Program-made: the position numbers and the translations under genes
Shown: piece by piece, positions 1 through 8,147 of the stretch
Layout: every line of letters begins with the position of its first letter
Numbering within the stretch: position 1 is the first letter of the stretch
The notes under the pieces: model-generated
Seen by the model: the letters and a program-made list of their open reading frames with translations, nothing else
Databases searched by the model: none
Told to the model about the DNA's origin: nothing
Assembly: GCF_018642165.1 (NCBI RefSeq)
Contig: NZ_JAHHZM010000022.1
Span: 1 to 64,000, forward strand
Direction of reading: 5' to 3'
Length of the DNA stretch: 64,000 nt
Source of the DNA: Echinicola shivajiensis
Lineage (GTDB): Bacteria > Bacteroidota > Bacteroidia > Cytophagales > Cyclobacteriaceae

Positions 1-1
1 T

Positions 2-109
2 GAAAAAGGTATCAAGGCCTATGAAGAAAAAATGCAGCTTCACAGAGAAAGGTGGCTACAAAAAACAGCTAAAGAACTAGGTTATGAACTCGAACAAATT
101 CATGCCTAG
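2..109 (+). CDS. C-terminal end of an unidentified protein
   Basis: An open frame runs from the window edge to a TAG stop at 107-109 and gives 35 residues, Lys/Glu rich and ending GYELEQIHA. The composition suggests a terminal alpha helix. The start lies outside the window, so length and family cannot be judged and no function is proposed. The next gene on this side lies on the opposite strand (201-1439), so this fragment and that gene are convergent, with about 90 bp between them and no clear terminator hairpin. Confidence 0.5.
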   Translation, partial: EKGIKAYEEKMQLHRERWLQKTAKELGYELEQIHA

Positions 110-200
110 TTCTTTACGTCATTGGTAATTTAGGTCATATGGCTAGAAACGCTTATTGTTAGCACGGTACATAGTGAATGCAAATAATTGGCGGAAGCTT

Positions 201-1439
201 TTAGTCTCCACCTTTTTCAAAATTGAAACTTTCAGGAAAAGTTATTGATGCTTTCCACCATTTCTTGGTGGTCACTTCGTCCACTTTCGCAAAGTCCGGT
301 TGTTCCCAAATGAAAGCGTTCTCCATTTGCTCTCCCAAAGCCAAAAGCTGCTTGCCCCTTTGAAGTTGCAACTTATTCCATTGTTCCAGTGTATCTTCCA
401 TATCGCTGTTCTCTTTCATACAATTGATCAGGTCTTTAACATTATTATAACCTTTGAATACTCCCGAACCTGTGAAAGGTTGAACAACTATTCCGGCATC
501 TCCAATCAGACACACCCTGTCTTTTCGGTAACTCTCCAGATCCAGTGTGTAAATGACTTGTATGTAGCTATCGGTGGTCTTGTTAACCAATTTAGCATAA
601 TGGGCAGGAATGTTCTTGGTAAGAAATCTTTTCATCCGAGTTTCATTTTCTTCTGTCAGGTTTCCTGGAGGCAGTGTTCCGAACCTGACATTTCCTTGCC
701 TATCCGTCATCAGTTCGTTTAGTTCAGCATCTGGAATAGGTACGTAAGCTGCCCAATTGAATATCCGTTCTCCTTCTTTAACAGACCCATTTTGATTTGG
801 TATGAAGTAGACCACATTATGACCAGGCTCATTATTATAAGACAATCGAAGAATTTCATCCGATAGAGGAGAAGCCTCTTCCATGTAAGATTCTGGGAGC
901 AGTCCTCTCCAAAGTACATATCCCCTATATTTCAGTTTCTTATCAGGAAAAAGAATTCTACGGCCTAATGAATTATATCCATCTGCAAACAATACAAGAT
1001 CGAATTCTACCTTGTCAGATGACGCTGCTGTTAGTTCCACCTTGCCATCAGGTAAGCATCTGGCATCAGTTATCATGGTGCCTTCCTTATAACATTCATT
1101 AGGAATATTGGCCCGAAGATTTTTCCAAAGTTCATTCCATTGGAAAACATGAAAGCTGATTGGTATTGCCCCGGCAGTCTTCCCAAATGGTTCTGAGGTA
1201 TTACTTTTGCCAACGAATGGCATCCTATTGATATTAAAGTAGGCAAAATCACCTTGTATAAGACCATCTTTTCTGATCTGTTCCATTAGAATTGGTGTGG
1301 TTCCTATTCCTCCTCCACGGCTAACCAAGGGCTTATTGGAGCGCTCAAAGACGGTTATTTGATGCCCTACTTTTTTTAAAAGTATAGCAGCGGAACACCC
1401 CGCAATAGATCCACCAACAATTCCAATTTTCATGTGCAT
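201..1439 (-). CDS. FAD-dependent monooxygenase, aromatic hydroxylase type
   Basis: This 412-residue protein looks like a class A flavoprotein monooxygenase (PHBH / salicylate hydroxylase family), which uses NAD(P)H and O2 to hydroxylate a small organic substrate. The dinucleotide-binding motif IVGGSIAG is at residues 7-14, the DG motif FADGYNSLG at 151-159 and the GD motif LIGDAGIVVQPFTGSG at 311-326, in the order expected for the family. The start is MHMKIG; the second Met, two codons in, is equally possible. The length is usual for a complete enzyme. The substrate cannot be told, and a tetracycline-degrading type is only one possibility. It stands alone, convergent with the fragment at the window edge. 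Confidence 0.85.
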   Translation of the reverse strand: MHMKIGIVGGSIAGCSAAILLKKVGHQITVFERSNKPLVSRGGGIGTTPILMEQIRKDGLIQGDFAYFNINRMPFVGKSNTSEPFGKTAGAIPISFHVFQWNELWKNLRANIPNECYKEGTMITDARCLPDGKVELTAASSDKVEFDLVLFADGYNSLGRRILFPDKKLKYRGYVLWRGLLPESYMEEASPLSDEILRLSYNNEPGHNVVYFIPNQNGSVKEGERIFNWAAYVPIPDAELNELMTDRQGNVRFGTLPPGNLTEENETRMKRFLTKNIPAHYAKLVNKTTDSYIQVIYTLDLESYRKDRVCLIGDAGIVVQPFTGSGVFKGYNNVKDLINCMKENSDMEDTLEQWNKLQLQRGKQLLALGEQMENAFIWEQPDFAKVDEVTTKKWWKASITFPESFNFEKGGD

Positions 1440-1611
1440 TAGGTTTTATTACCGCCAACTTTCTTTATATATAGTTAACTGAATTTACCTTACTCCCCAT
1501 ATAATGAGGGATATAGCCGATTTTATTCACTTATATTTTTGGTAAATAATTCCTATAAAGGACCTTGTTTGCAAGGAGGATTATTTTAATCCCTACTTTC
1601 AATGATTGTTA

Positions 1612-2667
1612 TTAGGTCTTGGACAATTTTTCCTCGGCCAGTTTGGTGCCTTCCACTCGGGCCTTGATCTTGGCAAAGGCGATTTCCCTCGTGGTGGATA
1701 CATCATCGCAAAAAGGGGAAAAGCCACAATCGTCCGTTGTGCCCAATTGGGCAACAGGGATAAACTCTGCAGCCTCCAAGACACGCTCCATCACTTCCTC
1801 TTTGGTTTCCACTTTTGGATTGTTTACATCAGTAACCCCTATAAATACTTTTTGATAAGGCTTAAGATATTCCTTAACCGTTTTTAAAACTTTTTTCTTA
1901 TCGGATTCGCTCGCCAGCTGCAGGTAAAAGTTTCCCACATTCAAATCAAAAAGTGCAGGAAGAAAAGCGGTATAATCCACATCTGCACTATGGGTGGAAT
2001 CATGATCGCCACCTGGGCAAACATGCACCCCAAGTCGCTCCCTATAGGCATCAGAGAAGCGGTTGAAGACTTGATTGTTCAGGTTAATAAAATGCTGCAA
2101 AACTCCTCCCGAAGGATCTAGTTTCAGGGATAACCTTCCTTCCGTAAAATCCATTTGGACTTTAGCCGCTCCTTGTTCGAGACATTGCCTGATATCCTTT
2201 TCGCATTCATTGACTAGGTCAGCGATAAATGTTTCTTGGGAATAGCCTTCTATGCCTTCCGGTGGATAGATTAAGCTAAGTGCTGATGCCGAAATGACGG
2301 CCTGCTTTATGGGTAGATTTGTCCTTTCTTGGGCATATTTAAGGTACTGTACCGCATATTTACTGTAACGGAAGGGACCTTTGGTCAATAGCGGAAGTTG
2401 TCTGAAATGCCCATCGGCAAAGTCAATTCTCATTCCTTCAGGAGCAATATTCAGGGCACCATCCAAAGGGTAAGTGGCAAAGCTGGACTTGGTTTGTTCC
2501 CCATCAGTGATCACCAATGAACCTGTCTTTTCAAACTCTTTTAAAGTGTCCACGATGGCTTTGTCATAGAGTGCTTCCAAGTTCTGTTCTTGGGTGGAAG
2601 AAGTGATGGCTGTTATCAATTCCACTGGCCTTGGAATACTTCCAATAGGTTCTGTTGCAATTTTCAT
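1612..2667 (-). CDS. Cobalamin-independent methionine synthase-like methyltransferase
   Basis: This 351-residue protein matches the C-terminal catalytic half of MetE (UROD/MetE-like TIM barrel), without the N-terminal half of true MetE (about 750 residues). The presumed zinc ligands are visible: HVC at residues 215-217, a Glu in LQLASE at 254 and Cys 314 in DDCGFSPF. Such short archaeal/bacterial MetE-like proteins transfer methyl groups, but their methyl donor is often not methyl-tetrahydrofolate. The reaction here is therefore open: methionine synthesis or another thiol methyl transfer. It is a single gene on the minus strand, with no SAM riboswitch visible upstream. Confidence 0.8.
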   Translation of the reverse strand: MKIATEPIGSIPRPVELITAITSSTQEQNLEALYDKAIVDTLKEFEKTGSLVITDGEQTKSSFATYPLDGALNIAPEGMRIDFADGHFRQLPLLTKGPFRYSKYAVQYLKYAQERTNLPIKQAVISASALSLIYPPEGIEGYSQETFIADLVNECEKDIRQCLEQGAAKVQMDFTEGRLSLKLDPSGGVLQHFINLNNQVFNRFSDAYRERLGVHVCPGGDHDSTHSADVDYTAFLPALFDLNVGNFYLQLASESDKKKVLKTVKEYLKPYQKVFIGVTDVNNPKVETKEEVMERVLEAAEFIPVAQLGTTDDCGFSPFCDDVSTTREIAFAKIKARVEGTKLAEEKLSKT

Positions 2668-3132
2668 TTTTATGAGTTTATTGTTAGTGAAAATACCAGT
2701 CCTATTGATTGTGGCAATAGGCCTAACATCAAACTAACTTACTGAAATTCATTATAAATTACTTTTTAATGCGGTGTTTTTTTCTTTCATCTTCCTAAGT
2801 ACGATCTCCTTTTGTATCTCAGCAAAAAGCGCAGTTCATCAGTCATATTAGTTCAACAAGAAGCAGCCTTAAAAATCATCAATTCCTTAAAGAAGAATGT
2901 AAAATGTGTGTCAAGATCTAATAAAAGGGGAGGAGTTTACTTTGCTTATGAACTTTGATGAAAACAATATAAAAAAAAAGGACTGTCAATTGGCAGTCCT
3001 TTTTTAATACGAGTTGATGTTCAGTTTTATTTGCAATTGTGTTTATGGGGATCAAAGGTTGAGGACTTATCCCTTTTATTGTGGCCTAAATTGATTTTAA
3101 AGTATCTTAAGGCCTTTATTCTCAGTTTGAAT
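2668..3132. other. Divergent intergenic region with possible short ORF
   Basis: This gap separates the MetE-like gene (minus) from the cyclotransferase-like gene (plus). On the plus strand, 2812-2958 is open from a TTG and would give 48 residues, basic in the middle and ending GGVYFAYEL. It has no convincing ribosome binding site. A strong terminator-type hairpin follows at 2976-3006, which is unexpected between two divergent genes and hints at a short transcript. No known RNA family is recognised. Confidence 0.4.
2976..3006. terminator. Bidirectional intrinsic terminator hairpin
   Basis: The arms AAAGGACTG and CAGTCCTTT flank a loop that is itself nearly palindromic. T-runs lie on both strands (six on plus, nine on minus), so it could end transcripts in both directions. 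It would stop a short plus-strand transcript from the gap, or minus-strand readthrough from the genes at 3582-4295. Confidence 0.7.
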
Positions 3133-3528
3133 ATGAATTTGATATTTGTTTATGGAACGCTTTTGAAGAAAACCAAACATGCTGTACCCCAGCTTTTTCA
3201 TCAAAAAAGTGCTTTTGTGGCAGAAGCGTTTACCTATGGGAAATTATTTCAGGAGTCCTATTATCCAGGACTAGTCCTACCCCCTTCTACTCAAGAGAAA
3301 GTTTATGGGCAGGTTTTCTGCATTTCGGATACGGAAAGGGTATTGGGTGCTTTGGATAAATATGAAGAGGTGGGGTCTTCATTTCCATCACCTCAGGAAT
3401 TTAAGCGTACTATCATTACAGTTTATAATCTGCACGCCTCAAAACCAATGAAATGCTGGGCATACCTTTTTAATTTACCTACGGATAGCTTGAGACCAAT
3501 AGTTTCTGGAAAGTTTAAACAGTATTGA
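3133..3528 (+). CDS. Gamma-glutamylcyclotransferase family protein (AIG2/YtfP-like)
   Basis: This small soluble protein of 131 residues begins with the family signature FVYGTLLKK at residues 5-13, the binding loop of the gamma-glutamylcyclotransferase fold. LDKYEE further on is in the expected place for the acidic catalytic residue. I chose the ATG at 3133 because the signature then falls at the N-terminus, as in other members; an earlier in-frame start at 3031 would add 34 residues of unrelated sequence. Family members release 5-oxoproline from gamma-glutamyl amines or peptides, but the substrate here is unknown. It is a single gene. Confidence 0.75.
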   Translation: MNLIFVYGTLLKKTKHAVPQLFHQKSAFVAEAFTYGKLFQESYYPGLVLPPSTQEKVYGQVFCISDTERVLGALDKYEEVGSSFPSPQEFKRTIITVYNLHASKPMKCWAYLFNLPTDSLRPIVSGKFKQY

Positions 3529-3581
3529 AATGGTGAGAAAATAATATGACTATCCGAGATTTTGAATGTTCAGCGAGATTA

Positions 3582-3812
3582 TTACTGATGGTTCGTTACT
3601 TCATGTTCATCACTTACATATTCCAAAATATCACCTGGCTGACAGTCTAAAGCTTTGCAAATTGCTTCCAAGGTGCTAAAACGAATTGCTTTTGCTTTCC
3701 CCGTCTTTAAGATAGAAAGGTTGGACAATGTCAATTCGACTTTCTCCGAAAGTTCATTCAGAGAAATCTTTCGCTTTGCCATCATTACATCTAAGTTTAC
3801 AATAATAGACAT
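3582..3812 (-). CDS. Xre-family HTH regulator (YozG-like)
   Basis: This 76-residue protein is almost entirely one helix-turn-helix domain of the Cro/C1 type (ISLNELSEKVELTLSNLSIL, then the recognition part), ending in an acidic tail. It lies 3 bp downstream of a DUF2975 membrane protein gene on the same strand. This pair is common in Bacteroidetes and Firmicutes: the small regulator and the membrane protein are co-transcribed, and the regulator probably controls its own operon. No target operator is obvious. Confidence 0.85.
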   Translation of the reverse strand: MSIIVNLDVMMAKRKISLNELSEKVELTLSNLSILKTGKAKAIRFSTLEAICKALDCQPGDILEYVSDEHEVTNHQ

Positions 3813-3815
3813 AGC

Positions 3816-4295
3816 TTAAATTGTTAAGTCGTTTTCAGTTTTCATATCTACGGCATTTTGCAAGATTTTTTCAAGCACTGCCACCGCTGTTGCAATCGCG
3901 ACAGAAATAAAAGTAGTTACGATACACAGGGCAAGAAAGCCAGCGGGATCGTCGTCTTCAGCATGAAATATCCTTATATATATTCCTGCTAACACAATAA
4001 GAATGCTTAGAATGATTGCACAGTGCTTTATGCTTCTTAAAGTCCTAATTGAGTTTGTTGAGAACAATTTATTTTGGGCGATATATCCAAGTAATTTGAA
4101 TACTTTGTACAAGGCCACAAAAAATGCAATGGACGATGCATAGGCATATAAGATAAAAGGGTCAGCGTAAATACTGAACAGGTCTAAGTTTTGGGCTCTT
4201 CCCTCCAATAATGGAAAGCGAATTAAGATGATAAGCGCCACGATACCGATAATCAAAATGACTATCTGCAGGAAGGTTATTGAAATTCTTTTCAT
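3816..4295 (-). CDS. DUF2975 family membrane protein
   Basis: This 159-residue protein has four hydrophobic segments, at about residues 8-28, 44-66, 91-108 and 122-145, with short connecting loops and a hydrophilic C-terminus. The layout, length and partnership with the small Xre regulator directly downstream match DUF2975. The function of the family is not established. It could sense a membrane state and tether or sequester the regulator, but that is inference. It is the first gene of a two-gene operon. Confidence 0.75.
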   Translation of the reverse strand: MKRISITFLQIVILIIGIVALIILIRFPLLEGRAQNLDLFSIYADPFILYAYASSIAFFVALYKVFKLLGYIAQNKLFSTNSIRTLRSIKHCAIILSILIVLAGIYIRIFHAEDDDPAGFLALCIVTTFISVAIATAVAVLEKILQNAVDMKTENDLTI

Positions 4296-4644
4296 AGTTA
4301 AATAGTGCGTTTTCTGTTGCCACCTAAATATAGTTAGTATTTATTGTTTATCAATAAATATTTGATGTAATACAAAAATAATATATTGATTAAGTTGTAA
4401 TCAATATTGAAGGGGGATTTGTAAATCAGCCGATTAATTTCCGAAATAGAAATGTGAAGAGTATTTTTGAAAAAATGGGATTGTAGAGTAAATTGGTTTT
4501 ATGGGTTACTAACAAGGGTTTGGTGATAAGCAGCAGTATTCCATTACTTCGCAATTTCAAGTAAATTTTGAAGAGCTCCATGAGCTTTTTTGTGATGGTG
4601 CTAATTCATGATGAGATAAATAAAAGGCATTACGGTCTTACTTA
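4296..4644. other. Intergenic region, nothing recognised
   Basis: This AT-rich stretch lies between the 5' end of the DUF2975 gene and the 3' end of the next minus-strand gene. It must carry the promoter of the DUF2975/Xre pair. I see no RNA gene, repeat or convincing ORF in it. Confidence 0.5.
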
Positions 4645-5241
4645 TCAAATTTCTTTAAGGGTTTTTAGGATATGTCTAATTTCAAAGTTGTCTTGTAATC
4701 CCTTTAGAAAAATAATTAGCATTATGACATTTGTAAACAATGATACTATTGAGATGTTTTTTGATGGGTTCAGATAGAGAAATTGAAGGATTAAACAAAT
4801 ACTAATAATAATTACACAAGCTTTTGACAAAGTAATTATGTTCTTATGCTTTTCTATAACTTCTCCTATGGGCTTGGTTTCTAGTTTGGAGTTTATTTTA
4901 TCAAATGATGAATTGCTTAATTTAGCATATCTCCGAATCAAAATTTCTCTGGCTTTGTCTAAATTACTATTACTGTCTGATTCAAAAGATTTATTTGCTT
5001 TCAAATCATTATAAGAGGTATTTTGTGATAAGCTGAAAAGGTCAAAATCCAATGCTTTAGAAATTAATCTTAAGGTATGTCCTCTTGGTTCCACTTCTCC
5101 AGATTCAATGCGTTGTAAGGTCCTTACACTTATATTACATTGATTTATCAATTCTTCCTGGGTTAACCCTTTGTTTTGTCTTAATTCAATAATCTTTAAT
5201 CCTAAATCTGGTTGTTTCATAATTTTAGTTTTGTAAACCAA
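4645..5241 (-). CDS. Xre-family regulator with C-terminal membrane segments
   Basis: This 198-residue protein starts with an HTH_3 domain (about residues 11-65: LRQNKGLTQEELINQCNISV and following). A charged linker comes next, then two hydrophobic segments at about 136-157 and 164-183. It is therefore probably a membrane-anchored DNA-binding protein, as seen for several small Bacteroidetes regulators. It lies alone on the minus strand. A 10-bp tandem repeat at 5296-5315, about 55 bp upstream of its start, is a candidate operator. Its target genes are unknown. Confidence 0.75.
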   Translation of the reverse strand: MVYKTKIMKQPDLGLKIIELRQNKGLTQEELINQCNISVRTLQRIESGEVEPRGHTLRLISKALDFDLFSLSQNTSYNDLKANKSFESDSNSNLDKAREILIRRYAKLSNSSFDKINSKLETKPIGEVIEKHKNIITLSKACVIIISICLILQFLYLNPSKNISIVSLFTNVIMLIIFLKGLQDNFEIRHILKTLKEI

Positions 5242-5295
5242 TATTACAATTAACTTAAAAATTAGAAGCCTTTTTTTGTGAATTTATCCTGTCAT

Positions 5296-5315
5296 TTTAG
5301 CGCCATTTAGCGCCA
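5296..5315. repeat. 10-bp tandem repeat upstream of Xre gene
   Basis: TTTAGCGCCA occurs twice head to tail with a third partial copy (TTTA), in phase with one helical turn. It lies upstream of the regulator gene that starts at 5241. It may be an operator for that regulator, but only position and periodicity support this. Confidence 0.4.
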
Positions 5316-5465
5316 TTTTACTGTATTTTATTGCGTTAAAATGCAGTTTTTCAGATTGTTAGGAGGTTTGGTTAGGCTGGTCTTATAGATTGAATGACTG
5401 ACTTTAAACAGAGTGGATTTTTAAAGACGGTTTCTTTTCCGTATGCCGTAATTTATTTAATGCCT

Positions 5466-7001
5466 TCATTTTAATGCATCTAATTGTTTCAATCGGTCAA
5501 TTGCGTTTTGATTTTGGGTATTTAACTCTAAGGACTTTTTAAAACTTTCTTTAGCCTTTTCCTTATCTCCAGTAAACAAATAACCCTCAGCTAAACTGTC
5601 GTAAATATTAGCTGAATTTGGATAAAGCTTTGTTGCCAATAAAAATACATCAATCCCTTGCGAAGATGTAGTTGGATTGAAAACAAGCTGTAATCCTAGG
5701 GTGTTTAGATTGCCTTCTAGAATTTCAAAGGAAGGATGTGTTTTTGCTATTGAGTCATGAAGCTGTAATATGTTTTCATAGTTTCGCTTGGATGCCAAAT
5801 CATTAAAGTCCTGAAATGTGAAGTCATCTTTTTCCGTTTGTTTGGATTTTATGCTGATGAGGCCATTTGTGACTGTATTATCAGAAGGATCATTTTCAAT
5901 AAATTTTGATGCTTTAACGTCTTTATTGAGAAAGGTATCTAAAAAATTCAATGTGTAAACGGCAAGCAATTTATAGGATTCCATTATTTCCGAATCGCTT
6001 TTGTCTTGTCTTTTGTCTCTATTGGCAAATAGAATACCTAGTGTACTGAAATAACTATGAGTTAGGTGATGAAATTTCAGTGAATAGGACTTATTATTTG
6101 TTATGCTATCATATAATTGGAATTTCGTGTTGAGTTCAGCATCCATTTTGTCTTCTTCCAAGACTATTTCAGGAATGTCTTTTTGGGCCATATGAATATA
6201 TGGAACATCAATTTTTTCAGCATTGAAAAACGGTGATTGGTTTAATAGTCCATATTGGTATCTTTCTGTACCATCTAGGCTAACAATCGCTTTTACATTA
6301 TCATTGCGGTTTTGCACGATAATATTTGATAAACCACCAAAGCTAAAACCCATGATTGCCATTTTTTCATAATCCACATCAGGTAGTTTGCCAGCTTCTT
6401 TCATCAAAAATTCCACATCTCTGGCCTGTGTTTCCATTTCCTTTGCATTGTTATTGCTAAACTGGTGGGTTTCAGTTCCCCTACTTGGACTGGCTATCAC
6501 TACGAAACCATGGCTGGCCAAATATTCGCAGAGTGCAAAGTTCTCTATTGAGGATGCTTGATAACTGGGGGCATAAATAACAATAGGAAATTTCCCTTTT
6601 GCGAATTCTGCTTCTAAGTATGCTGTAGTTTGTTCTGCAAGGTGTTTTTGTTTTGAAGGTGTGTTGGGATAATAAAACCAGTTCAATATTTGCTCATTGG
6701 GTAAATGTTCCCATTCCATCTCCTCTTTTAGTATTTTGAGGTAATCTATAACAGCCAGAGGTTCTCTATTAACTATATTTTGCTCAGAAGGGTACCATAT
6801 ACTGACAGGAATTGGCCTTGCCAGTTTTTTGTTGGTGTAGTCAAAGATTCTGCTGTATGTTCTTGTACTGTCAGCAACTATATAATGTCGAAATCCTATA
6901 TTATATTTTCCATTTTCGAGGTCAATTTGCTTAAGAGAAGTTTGCGCCAATAAAAAATTAGCCTGTAAAAGCATTACAATTTGTAGGACGGCCGATCGCA
7001 T
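5466..7001 (-). CDS. Secreted alpha/beta hydrolase with C-terminal TPR
   Basis: The 511-residue protein begins with a signal peptide (about residues 1-20, ending LLAQ). It continues with an alpha/beta-hydrolase domain of the PAF-acetylhydrolase / dienelactone-hydrolase type. The nucleophile elbow GFSFGG puts the catalytic Ser at 220; the oxyanion region is VIYAPSYQASS near 141-151. Residues about 455-505 form tetratricopeptide-like helices (AKLYPNSANIYDSLAEGY). Such proteins in Bacteroidetes hydrolyse esters in the periplasm, with substrate unknown. It is a single gene. Confidence 0.8.
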   Translation of the reverse strand: MRSAVLQIVMLLQANFLLAQTSLKQIDLENGKYNIGFRHYIVADSTRTYSRIFDYTNKKLARPIPVSIWYPSEQNIVNREPLAVIDYLKILKEEMEWEHLPNEQILNWFYYPNTPSKQKHLAEQTTAYLEAEFAKGKFPIVIYAPSYQASSIENFALCEYLASHGFVVIASPSRGTETHQFSNNNAKEMETQARDVEFLMKEAGKLPDVDYEKMAIMGFSFGGLSNIIVQNRNDNVKAIVSLDGTERYQYGLLNQSPFFNAEKIDVPYIHMAQKDIPEIVLEEDKMDAELNTKFQLYDSITNNKSYSLKFHHLTHSYFSTLGILFANRDKRQDKSDSEIMESYKLLAVYTLNFLDTFLNKDVKASKFIENDPSDNTVTNGLISIKSKQTEKDDFTFQDFNDLASKRNYENILQLHDSIAKTHPSFEILEGNLNTLGLQLVFNPTTSSQGIDVFLLATKLYPNSANIYDSLAEGYLFTGDKEKAKESFKKSLELNTQNQNAIDRLKQLDALK

Positions 7002-7165
7002 TATAAAATCAGTTAGTATACACTTTCAAGATGCTATTAGCTCTTAGGGGTAAAGCTTATGTTTTAGCTTTCCAGTGATGGCCATATATAACTCTTTAAG
7101 GACTTAAAATTAATATTTTGCTGTTTAGACAGCCCCTAACAATTAAAGGCATGGTTTCTTGGGTC

Positions 7166-7630
7166 TTAGGTCTGTTTTTCTGCAAGGTCTTTGAGCTTGT
7201 TCAAGGCCTTTGGCCAAGTCGTGTTAAAATAATCAAGATAGTCTTCTGTTATGTCGATGTCCACTGTTACCGTTGTTAAACCCTTATTCTCATGAAATGA
7301 ATAATTTTCCAATCCGCCAGCCCATTTATCAACCTCAGCACCTTCTGTAATTTCATTTTCACCATCTAACATCCCGTAATGACGGATGGAAACAAACTGG
7401 AATGGAATATTGTCCGCAATTTCAGATACCATACCCCCCTTTTTACCGTTTTCATCTGTTCCGACAAAGTAGATTTTTGCTCCCTTTTCCCAGCTTCCTT
7501 CATATGTGGAGGTTGGATTAAATTCTGATGTCCATTGCTCGTAGGTTTTAATATTATCAATACCAAGCATGGTGTTGTAAACCTTCTCAGCGGAAGCCTT
7601 GATGTCTTTTTTGAATTGTATTTTTTTCAT
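7166..7630 (-). CDS. SRPBCC / AHSA1-type protein
   Basis: This 154-residue protein has the START-like helix-grip fold pattern: an N-terminal strand with IKASAEKVYNTMLG, a central GGMVSEI and a C-terminal helix with WPKALNKLKDLAEK. Length is typical of AHSA1 (activator of Hsp90 homologue)-type single-domain proteins, which bind hydrophobic ligands or act in stress response. No catalytic residue is evident. It is a single gene on the minus strand, with about 500 bp of upstream non-coding DNA. Confidence 0.8.
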   Translation of the reverse strand: MKKIQFKKDIKASAEKVYNTMLGIDNIKTYEQWTSEFNPTSTYEGSWEKGAKIYFVGTDENGKKGGMVSEIADNIPFQFVSIRHYGMLDGENEITEGAEVDKWAGGLENYSFHENKGLTTVTVDIDITEDYLDYFNTTWPKALNKLKDLAEKQT

Positions 7631-8147
7631 GATTTGCGTATTGGTTAAAAACTTTGTTTTTGTCTTCCTGGTACATTGGGGGATTACCTTTTTACTAAGC
7701 GTCCCAATGCTTGGGATATTTAAGGTAGCCTGCCGATTGGAGACTATGATTTAATATTTCCTTTGATTTAACCGGCTCATTTCAGGATGAGAATCAAAGT
7801 CCATGAATCATGGAAATGGAAACTTTACCTAAGTTATTCATAGTGATTGATGTAAACAAGCGAAAGTCGGCTAGGAGCATCTTTTCCGGATATGCTCCTC
7901 ATTGAATATTAGTCTCATTTCTAAATGAAAAAAATTATGGTATTTTTTCTTGCTTTAAAAAGTACCATGATTTCTTGGAATTTATCCAAAAGTAAACGCA
8001 TAGTATACTAGGGGTATACTAGGACTGGGAGTATCTATAGGGGGGCATGGGCTTTCCTTGCTGAAAATTCATCAAAGGGAAAAACGAATTGATTATAATG
8101 AAAGCATTTATCCAGCACTCATATAGAACGATTTATTGATATCAAGT
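7631..8147. other. Intergenic region with hairpin and short direct repeats
   Basis: This is the upstream region of the SRPBCC gene. It holds a perfect 8-bp hairpin (AGGAGCAT / ATGCTCCT, 7873-7899) without a T-run. A second, AT-rich inverted repeat has ATGGTA/TACCAT arms near 7940-7970. Two direct copies of GTATACTAGG lie at 8003-8012 and 8014-8023. No ORF or known RNA is seen. Confidence 0.4.

Noticed and set aside
3031-3132. Upstream start for the cyclotransferase-like gene
   Set aside because: It would add 34 residues before the FVYGTL signature, which is normally at the N-terminus.
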